Of a stretch of 64,000 bases of DNA, positions 56,625 through 64,000 are shown in pieces. Within the stretch, counting starts at the first letter, position 1. Every line of letters begins with the position of its first letter. The notes beneath the pieces are model-generated. The model was not told where the DNA came from and did no database searches. It saw nothing but the letters and a program-made list of their open reading frames with translations. Made by a program: the position numbers and the translations under genes. The DNA lies in contig JAUKTV010000014.1 in the NCBI GenBank assembly GCA_030549205.1, forward strand, positions 558,001-622,000. Direction: 5' to 3'. The DNA comes from Apiosordaria backusii. Taxonomy: Eukaryota; Ascomycota; Sordariomycetes; Sordariales; Lasiosphaeriaceae.

Positions 56625-57011
56625 TCAGAATAGAAACTCGGGATTAACAGACCTTTCTGTTTTCAGTGTGCAGAGACTTGAACCCCGTTGGCCCTGTGGG
56701 GGTTGCCTACAATCGGTTGTTTGTACCTTCAATGCTGTATTTTCTTCCTTCTTTATCTCCACTCGTGCCCGGAGGCGACTGCAATGAGTAGACAGACTAG
56801 AATGGCGTGATGAATCGAATGGCACATCTCCCAACACTCGAAGCGCAGACTCTTCTTCGTCTTGACTCACTGAGGAATCTTCGCCCGCATCGACAAAGAT
56901 AACACGCGGAATCCCTCCTATCTCGTCAACATACCGAGCGGCAAAATGTGCACCTCCCACACGCCGCATGTCAAAGACCCTGACATAACTGATGAAGCGC
57001 ACACTTTCCAT
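56625..57011 (-). CDS. Small hypothetical protein
   Basis: 128 residues from the ATG at 57011 (MESVRFISYVRVFDMRRVGG). The first 70 residues look protein-like (IPRVIFVDAGEDSS). The rest is polar and may be read-through of an intron or 3' flank. No family recognised. Confidence 0.35.
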   Translation of the reverse strand: MESVRFISYVRVFDMRRVGGAHFAARYVDEIGGIPRVIFVDAGEDSSVSQDEEESALRVLGDVPFDSSRHSSLSTHCSRLRARVEIKKEENTALKVQTTDCRQPPQGQRGSSLCTLKTERSVNPEFLF

Positions 57012-57214
57012 GTCACTATACCTAGTGCCCCGCGGGAGCGCGGTGTTGACATCCCGGTCACCCCTCTAGGTAGACATCTGTGAAGCAGGTTCAAATTCAA
57101 GACATGCGAGCGGCAATTCAAACGCATTCACCAATAGAACTGTAGGAAGAGCCCAGCGTAGAGACATTACCTAGGTACTATTCAGGGTTGTAAAATAGTC
57201 GACTTAGTCTGACT

Positions 57215-57580
57215 AGCCCAAAAGTCGGACTTAGCCGTAATCAGACTTAGTCAAAGTCTGCAAAAGTCTTAGTCAACCGTAGTTTAGTATAGTCAGACTA
57301 ATTAGTCAGAGGGTTAGGGTTATATATAAGGATCTTTTCTTTTTTTACTTTTTTCCCTTTTCTTACCTTTTTTTTTAAAAAGTTATAATTAACGTTTTTA
57401 CATATTTTAATTTAATTTAAATGATAATATATATTATATATTTATATATTTTTTATTTATTTATTCCCATATATAACCCTAACCCTCTAACTAATTAGTC
57501 TGACTATACTAAACTACAGTTGACTAAGTCTTTTTCAGAATTAGTCAAAGTCTGGACTAAATCGGCCTATTCCGTAGTAC
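57215..57580. repeat. AT-rich inverted-repeat element with telomere-like arms
   Basis: Arms of about 60 bp, 57261-57328 and 57470-57530, are inverted copies with about three mismatches. The inner ends carry GGGTTAGGGTT and its complement AACCCTAACCC, like TTAGGG telomere repeats. The 140-bp core (57330-57465) is almost pure A/T. Outside the arms, degenerate (A)GTC(A)GACTTAGTC motifs continue on both sides. No coding content. It looks like a non-autonomous transposon or a captured telomeric sequence. Confidence 0.65.
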
Positions 57581-58022
57581 GGTCGATTAGACCGCAGTAC
57601 TAAGGAACTATTCCAACCATCAATCCGCCTGTCTCGATGTACTTGAGCGAAATGGATCCATTTCATCGATATCACGGTTCCACTGAGAACAACCGTCTGG
57701 CATTGTGGAAAATACTTATTTCATCCAATCAACCAGGAGCACCTAGATATTCACTTAAGCCCACCTTCACATCCTCCAAAATCACAACGGCAACCGAGAG
57801 CACTCATTGAATCCACCTGCATATTCACTACCATGTCGTCGTCACGCACTGCTCCGCCGAAAACATATATAGTAATCTCCTCCATTTTCTACCTTCATTT
57901 CATTTATTATTGCATCTCTCCATCATCACCATCACCAACTGCAGCCGCACTCGCCCCTTTTACCACGCGTCACATTTCTGCTAAACAACAATAACAACAC
58001 GGATCTTACCATCACAACCAAA

Positions 58023-58379
58023 GTGCCATCCTCAACCAGAACCTGCAACTGCCATCGCGCCTGCGCCTCCAAGACACTCTCTCAGTTCGAACCGTTCTGC
58101 CCCAACTGCATCGCTGAGCACAACGCCCCCTCCATTGACAACCGGCTCTCGGATAAGGGGAACGAGAAGGGCACCCACGAGGCCCGCGATGATGACACCG
58201 TCTCGGTTGTATCTTCAAGCTTTCCGAAGTTGACGACACAGCAGGGACACAATGCACCTGTTCCGGAGCAAACCAAGAGTCAGCAGCAGGACAAGAAGGG
58301 GGGCGGCCGGGCCTCTGAGAGCAAGCGAGATACCACCAATGATGGGGAATTTGTTCCCAGTCATTGCTCGAGCATGTAG
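58023..58379 (+). CDS. Small Cys-containing protein, start codon reads GTG
   Basis: 118 codons with strong C/G third-position bias. The N-terminus carries CNCHRAC and FCPNC, a possible zinc site, followed by a charged, disordered tail. The frame begins at GTG in a leader context (CACAACCAAA|GTGCC) that is typical for a fungal ATG. No in-frame ATG exists back to the upstream stop. Either the start was lost, a near-cognate start is used, or an upstream exon was missed. Confidence 0.5.
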   Translation: MPSSTRTCNCHRACASKTLSQFEPFCPNCIAEHNAPSIDNRLSDKGNEKGTHEARDDDTVSVVSSSFPKLTTQQGHNAPVPEQTKSQQQDKKGGGRASESKRDTTNDGEFVPSHCSSM

Positions 58380-58712
58380 AGTTCTGTAATCAGCATCGTG
58401 AGTCATTTTCAACATTGAGAGCGCTCCAGGCAGGGTGATGGCTGATCGGAAAATCAGTTGCTTAGATGCAATACTAGTACCCTGGCGCAAGGGCCTGCCA
58501 AGAATATGTTGGCAGGGTAACGAAAAGGGTTAATGGCGGGCAAGGGTGGGGGGGGTATGGAATAACTGGGTACCTTAGCTAGCCGTTTGACATACACAAA
58601 AAACAGGCAAAATTTGGACTTGCGAACCCAGATCCTATGTTTCTAGGACATAGAGAAAAACAAAAGGTTGATCTACATGTGTATTGTGGTGTAGAAGCTA
58701 CAAAAGAGAAAT

Positions 58713-58793
58713 CGTCACCTGCAGGATTCGAACCTACGCTCCCGAAGGAACAGCCTTAGCAGGGCTGCGTGTTAACCACTCCACCAAAGTGAC
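58713..58793 (-). tRNA. tRNA-Ser (anticodon GCT)
   Basis: 81 nt, no intron. The acceptor stem GTCACTT pairs with AGGTGAC. D-loop sequence TGGTGGAGTGGTTAA. The anticodon arm CAGCCCTGCTAAGGCTG places GCT in the loop. A long variable arm (TTCCTTCGGGAG) is typical of serine tRNAs. T-arm GGTTCGAATCC. A T-rich stretch follows the 3' end as a Pol III stop. Confidence 0.95.
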
Positions 58794-59153
58794 TTGAGAT
58801 CTGCTGATGTTAGAGGTGATCAGAATCAGAGCTTACACAGACCACCAAAAGGGAGAACAATTTGCCCAAGACTGGTATCGGAATATTTAAACAACTTACC
58901 AGTAACATGGACGGTGTGGGTGCGAAGAAACAAATGCTGGTCTACAAACTCCAAAGTGATTGTCGGCTCCACTCTCATAATCTATGCAAGAATCTACCAC
59001 CGTTTACAGCATCACATATGCCTCTCTTACTGTCGTGACTCTGTTGACATCGCCATCCTGTTGGTACTCTTGGGCCCGACCTTTTGCTTCTGCTTGGCCT
59101 GATCCTGCCGAGCTTGCGCAGCCTGTGACTCCAAAACGGTTTTAATGGCAGGC

Positions 59154-60308
59154 TTATAAACTCTCTTTGATCTTTGTGATCTTTTGACAAAGTGTTTCAA
59201 CTTTCTCCTCTGCAAGTCTTTTGGTGCGCTCGAAAGTGGGCCTTCCACCCCCACTAAGACGGTAACCTAAAATCTTCTGACTGGTGGCCTTGCCAAGTTG
59301 ATCTATCATCTGCATGACAATGCTAGTAGAGCAGTGGAGAGATATCACCCTTGGATCTGCATTAACGCCTGTTGGTCCAACCGCCTGGGTTGTCTCTGAA
59401 TGTCCGAAGATCAGCGGGATTGTATCGAAGGTTTGCTGGTCGACAGAGTGCGTTCTCTGCTTTCTATATGCTCTATCAATCAAAGGGCTTGAAAGGTTGG
59501 TATGGGGAGCTGTGATTTTATCGTGGTTGTTCTTTGTATCAACGGGCATCAGCACCGTGTCGAGACCGATCGTATTGTAAGAATTCCACGTGTTGCGGCC
59601 ATTCCTGACAGAGTCTGACTCTATCCGTTTTCCTTTAGCATCCTTAGGAATGCACTGCACAAGTACTGGACTGGGACATGATGATGATGGAGTGGGTGTC
59701 GTCGTAGCTTGGGCAGTCACAACGGAAGGCTTTTGCCGTGATATGACTCTAGAGGATGAGGCAGTTCGGATTTTCTTGCTGCGATTTCGTGAAGCATCTT
59801 GTCCAATGTTTGTTTTTGGAATCTTAATGACATCTAAGCCGCTGTTCTTTGGCTTGATTCTGCTAACTGTGCATGTGCTTGCTGGCGTCGGTTCTGTTAG
59901 ACGTGCTTTGACAGTAAGGCAGGCCTTGATCGTGAAATTCCCGGCTGGGTATTGTGTAGACGAGGAAGAGCTCAAAGACTTTGTATTTTTGTCGTACTTG
60001 CTGAGAATATGCGCCGCAGCGACATGCCATTTGTCACCAGTGAGCGCCCCGAAATGTGTGAGGTATGCATTTTTGCGAGGTTCGTCTTTGCCAACATCAT
60101 CTCTACTGCCATGTGCATCTTTGTTGTCGGGTGCATCTTTGCCGGGCATCGGGCGGAAAACGACATGATCAGACTTAAAACGTCCATTTGGGTCCCAGAA
60201 CTGAAACACTCTTGCACGATTGACGGTGCTAGATGAGGAGGAAGCTGCAGAACGTTTTGCTGGGCGAAATGGCAGCGCCGCTTTGGGCTGGGGGGCATTG
60301 CTGGACAT
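59154..60308 (-). CDS. Hypothetical disordered basic protein
   Basis: 384 residues from the ATG at 60308 (MSSNAPQPKAALPFRPAKR), intronless. Mostly Ser/Thr/Lys/Pro low complexity. One short conserved-looking block near the N-terminus: RARVFQFWDPNGRFKSDHVV. A second block: AYLTHFGALTGDKWHVAAAH. No signal or membrane segment. The C-terminal 40 residues are helical and basic. I do not recognise the family. It does not carry the tandem-family core. Confidence 0.6.
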   Translation of the reverse strand: MSSNAPQPKAALPFRPAKRSAASSSSSTVNRARVFQFWDPNGRFKSDHVVFRPMPGKDAPDNKDAHGSRDDVGKDEPRKNAYLTHFGALTGDKWHVAAAHILSKYDKNTKSLSSSSSTQYPAGNFTIKACLTVKARLTEPTPASTCTVSRIKPKNSGLDVIKIPKTNIGQDASRNRSKKIRTASSSRVISRQKPSVVTAQATTTPTPSSSCPSPVLVQCIPKDAKGKRIESDSVRNGRNTWNSYNTIGLDTVLMPVDTKNNHDKITAPHTNLSSPLIDRAYRKQRTHSVDQQTFDTIPLIFGHSETTQAVGPTGVNADPRVISLHCSTSIVMQMIDQLGKATSQKILGYRLSGGGRPTFERTKRLAEEKVETLCQKITKIKESL

Positions 60309-61316
60309 TTCGAAGCTGAATGGTTGCAAGACCAAGCCCCCACCCGATTATGTTGGAACATGGCTTATTTAGGTATCCTGTTTCTAAAAACGCCCTCAAT
60401 AGGACTTGTCACCATTGCGGAGGTGGCAGATTCGACGGCACAGGGCCCCTGAAACTGTCAGCCCACGTACATACACGTAACAAGCCTGTTCTGGGACCCG
60501 GTGGCATTATTGTGACCACTGCAGCCCGCTCAGGGGGTTCATATTCCCACCAGATCACACATGAAGACTTGGTGTAGCGCACATCCACACCTAGATACTG
60601 CGCCGGACCAAAACTACAGCCCCCCCAAAAATGGTCTCTTATTTGTAAGAATTTGAGCTGACCGCCACATCGACACGCCTAGACTATTGATGTCAGAGTC
60701 TATCCCAGGTCTGTTTCAGCTCATGCAGCCTTCAAACTGTGGGTGCTGCTGACACGGACAATGAACTCAACTATCGATCTCATGTTCCCCTACAGCTTAC
60801 CTGTGGTCAGCTCCCTACATCCCTAACAGTCCGCCGATGCAGTGGGCCAAAAAATGAACTAAAACGTGGCAGGGAGAGATCGGGGGATAAAATAGGGGTT
60901 TGGAAAATGGAGAGTAACAGTGTCTCATATTTCCACAATGCAGAGAAAAGAGACTATGTCCTTGGTTGATGCATCAACAGGGCATGCACTAAGGTAGGCT
61001 ACTCCTGAAGGAAGATTCTTGCAACCAGGAAAGAACCATAATAACATACATTGATCCAAAACTTCCTGTTGTTGGCCAAAAAATGGATGATCTTACAAGG
61101 TACTAGGGGCGAATATCATTGAGGTTACCACTTGCAAAGACATTCATTGATTCAATTTTAATAGCATCGGAGACGTAAGAATATTCAGTTCTTCTATTTC
61201 AGAAGTAAATATGTACGATGAAGTTCAAAAGGTATATACAACCACACCATTCTTCAGCCCCCTCACCTCTTCCCCGTATCTATCGCCACCTGCACCCTTA
61301 CTTCACCATCCTATAT
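60309..61316. other. Intergenic, no gene seen
   Basis: About 1 kb between the disordered protein gene and the 3' end of the AA9 gene. No supported feature. Confidence 0.4.
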
Positions 61317-62133
61317 TTAGCACCTGACTGGGGCAGGGCCAGGGTTGGTGTAGGAAGTAGGAGTAGGCCAGTAAAGCTGGAAGAGAATGCCAGGGTCGGT
61401 GGCCTTGTAAGCACCGGGGAAAGAGACAAGCTGGCCGGTGTTGAGGGTGCCAGTGCCGCCGGTGACGGAAAGCTGCGCGCAGGAGAGGTAGAGCTGGGCA
61501 CCACCGGCGCTGCCGGCCGAGTGGAGAGCAATGTGCTCAACACGGAGGAGGTACTCGCCGTTGGCGATGCATCTGGGGATCTGAACAGAGACCTCAGTCT
61601 TGCCTGTACATTCAATTCGTCAGCATGCTGTTCTTGAAAATAGAGAAAGCAAAGGAAGGCTTACCATCGCTGGGCCACTTGATGGAACCTGTGCCAAGGC
61701 CGGAAGGACCGTCCTGGTAGATCTTGAACCAGACTGCGCCCTTGCCGTCAAAGGTCTTGGCCGTCTTGCCAGCGGGGACCTTGGCCATGTAGAAGTGGAG
61801 AGGTCCGGGGTGGCCAACGGAAGAGCCGACCTGGAAGCTGACGGTCGAGCCAGCGGTGACGGCGAGGGTGTTGGGAGCACCGACACCGGGGTCACGCTCG
61901 TAGCAGGTCATGAGGGCAGAGTTGACATCGGTGACCGGGCCGTTGGAGTAGTGGTTCTGGGTGATGCGGACAGTGTCCCATTGGGGTTGGGCAACGCCGT
62001 TGTACTTGGTACCCGGGAAGGTGTCTAACTCTGTTGTTAGGAAGTGTCAAGATGGAGGCTGTAACAATGATCACTGACAGTGGGCTTGAGCGCCAGCGGC
62101 GGCGAGGACCGCGAGGGTGGTAGAGGCCTTCAT
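61317..62133 (-). CDS. AA9 lytic polysaccharide monooxygenase (cellulose-active type), secreted
   Basis: Three exons, introns 62025-62078 and 61604-61664 (54, 61 nt), give 233 residues and a clean length. The signal peptide MKASTTLAVLAAAGAQA ends exactly before the copper-binding N-terminal His (HYTFPGTKYNG). Further AA9 features: VTDVNSALMTCYERDPG, the second copper His in GSSVGHPGPLHFYMAKV, RVEHIALHSAG with GGAQLYLSCAQ, and the axial Tyr in GILFQLYWP. No cellulose-binding module. It oxidatively cleaves cellulose or related glucans outside the cell, needing copper and a reductant or peroxide. Length fits a single-domain AA9. A TATA box lies upstream. Confidence 0.95.
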
Positions 62134-62229
62134 CTTGACGGGGGAGTGAACCGTGAGTGAGATGGAGAGATCTGATCAGCGGGTGGTAGACCAAAAATGA
62201 GGAGATCTTCAGGGCGGCCGAACCAGACC

Positions 62230-62236
62230 TTTATAC
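62230..62236 (-). promoter_or_regulatory. TATA box of the AA9 gene
   Basis: GTATAAA on the minus strand, about 97 bp before the start codon, the same spacing as in the pectate lyase gene. Confidence 0.55.
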
Positions 62237-63848
62237 TTGGACGATCTCCCGTGTCGAGCCATGGCCATGCCCATGCGCTGTCGATGATCGAGTCCAGAAT
62301 CTGAGCCGAAAGGTCACATCAACCGGGTCAATGGAATATCCAGCCGATGGAGGACGCGGACTGTGGAGCAGGTAGCGGTCGACAGCAGCCATGTGGGGAG
62401 CTGTCGAAGATTCTGGTCTGGGAAGCGAAGCCCTTGACCAGTCAGCCAGCGGCAAATAGATGAAGTGAAATGATGAGGGGCTGCAAGTTGACGTTGTGAA
62501 CCCGGTTTTGGGATGGCACTGGGCAGCTGGGCCGTGGCGTTGTGGAGGTTGTAGTCATGCGTCTGGTAATTGCGCAATGCCGTTGTTGCTTGAATCGAGT
62601 GCCGGAGGGAAAGACAGTTAGGGGGTGAGCCAGGGTTACATGCGGCTTCTTCTCCCGAAACTCTTACCATTTTGGGCGAGGCGGCGAACCAGAAGCGCAA
62701 CCCAACGACGAAACGGCTTGGCGATGGTATGCCAGCTTCTTAGCGGAATAAATGAGATTGGAGGATTTTCCCGGTTTTCAACGTTGTTTCGGTACCATCT
62801 CTTCCATAATTCCCATTCCGGGACCTAGTCCGATGTCGATCGCCGACTCCGCTGACCGACACTACTGGCGTGGTACTGGAAACACTGCGAAGGTATATCG
62901 GGCAGCTCGGTGACTTGGCGGGCTGTCAGAGTTCGAACTGACAAACATAAGCCGGGTAGCCTTCCGATGGACGCGAATGGCGGTTACTGCGCTGATCTCC
63001 TGCACGAATTCAAGCTTGATCCATCGTTGCATGGTACACTGTAGGTGTGTGTGGCTTGTAAGAGGTTATTCAGGTTTCCGAGACAGAGGTTCTGTTGCCA
63101 AGTTCTAGCCGCCCGGTCCCAGTGTGTGACGGCCCTGTCATCCGATTGTCTTGCTTCCAAGAGTTTCAATGTTCCCGAGCTGGAAGGTCGTCGGGGTCAA
63201 CGGCTATGAGTGCGTCTTTGGATTTGTTGAGGTCTGTCGATCGAGATGCACGTGGCCGCCGCGATGGCAACATGGGGCGAGCCGGAGGGCCGGGCGTTGG
63301 CAACATTTCGGGTTCGGGTTTCGAATAGACGGGTTAATAGCGGGCGGATAATCAAGAATATCTCGACGATATCTTGACAAAGCTAGAAAGGTTGAAAGGC
63401 GGGGAATGGATGGGGACAAGAAGTCGAAGGCTGCACCTGACGTGTGGTCTTGCCAACTGTCAAACCCCGACAACTCGACGACTGCTGTCACTGTCAGGGC
63501 AGTGCATCCAACATCCGGCCTCGCCTTTCCAACCCCCTTCGGCCTACGGTGTCTCTGACAACCTCCGCCTGTCTTCAGGATGCCTCGACTGTCGCCCTCC
63601 ACCGGCTGATTATGTCGGTGAAGTGCATCCTATGTCTTCTCATCCTATTTCTTGCAACAGAACAGCTGAGTCTGGAAAGCCAAATCCAAAACTACGTACC
63701 GAGAAACCTCGCTGTTGCCAACCGTCGGCCTTTCGCCCCATAACTCAATGGTCTTTGACACCACTCTCAATCGGAAACCAACAACTGAGAATAAACAACA
63801 AATGAATTTTTAAACGACGCTACATGGCTTTCTCTCTCAGCGACCCTC
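62237..63848. other. Intergenic, no gene seen
   Basis: About 1.6 kb upstream of the AA9 gene. Many short overlapping frames, none with a domain or clear codon bias. Regulatory sites are expected here but none is distinctive. Confidence 0.4.
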
Positions 63849-64000
63849 TCATGGGTTTCCAGGCGATCCAACATCCAAGTTATCATCGAACGTAATCGAG
63901 CTGTGCTTCGCCCTTCCGATATTGCCAGCAAATGTCGAGTCCTTGAACCCAATCGTTGCGCTGTCAAAGTTGTGCGCAAACAGCGTATCCCTGATGGCAA
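63849..64000 (-). CDS. C-terminal fragment of an unidentified protein (runs off right edge)
   Basis: About 49 codons ending at a TGA at 63849-63851. It reads AIRDTLFAHNFDSATIGFKD and, further on, HSSITFDDNLDVGSPGNP, with good codon use. The other minus-strand frame that overlaps it is Arg-rich and is a shadow. Too short to assign a family. Confidence 0.5.
   Translation of the reverse strand, partial: AIRDTLFAHNFDSATIGFKDSTFAGNIGRAKHSSITFDDNLDVGSPGNP

Noticed and set aside
59154..60308. Disordered protein considered as an eleventh family member
   Set aside because: It lacks the S-x-L-K box, the T-G-x-x-Y core and the phase-2 intron.

Overview
The window looks like chromosomal DNA of a filamentous ascomycete, probably a sordariomycete. 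Genes carry many short (about 50-95 nt) GT-AG introns with CTAAC/CTGAC-like branch sites. Codons in the clear genes favour C in the third position. The gene content is fungal: a Zn2Cys6 regulator, a PL3 pectate lyase, an AA9 lytic polysaccharide monooxygenase, a NACHT STAND protein with an alpha/beta-hydrolase head, and Cys-rich single-pass surface proteins. The species cannot be named from sequence alone.

Left third (1-16.9 kb). An edge-truncated alpha/beta-hydrolase-NACHT gene runs off the left end. It is followed by a coiled-coil protein, an ankyrin protein with an internal 15-bp minisatellite, a divergent pair of stand-alone alpha/beta hydrolases (7623-8804 and 9286-10505) that share intron positions, two tandem Cys-rich transmembrane paralogues (10907-14215), and a degenerate Ulp1-like gene.

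Middle (18.8-28.5 kb). A secreted PL3 pectate lyase, a DUF4743-type Nudix hydrolase, a secreted DUF3237 protein, an unknown small protein and a 791-residue Zn2Cys6 transcription factor.

The most striking region is 29.4-48.8 kb. It holds ten genes or gene relics, all on the minus strand, forming one fast-diverging tandem family, mostly of low-complexity proteins. Most members carry a [GST]-x-[LI]-K box, then an R/K-x-V/I-x-F/W-like box running into a C-[IL]-[IVT]-T-G-x-x-[YFH] core. In seven of them a phase-2 intron follows just downstream. The two boxes resemble the SILK and RVxF docking motifs for protein phosphatase 1; that reading is inference. I do not recognise the family.

Right third (49-64 kb). 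Minisatellites, an astacin-like metallopeptidase, a GNAT acetyltransferase, a two-part beta-rich protein with an early in-frame stop, an acidic Cys-rich protein, an AT-rich inverted-repeat element containing telomere-like repeats, tRNA-Ser(GCT), a disordered protein, the AA9 monooxygenase, and the last exon of an unidentified gene at the edge.

A recurring anomaly is that several genes need exactly one extra G or C in an existing G/C run to restore one reading frame. Spliced lengths agree with this count in every complete case. That points to homopolymer under-calling in the assembly, or to real decay, and should be settled before any of these are called pseudogenes.
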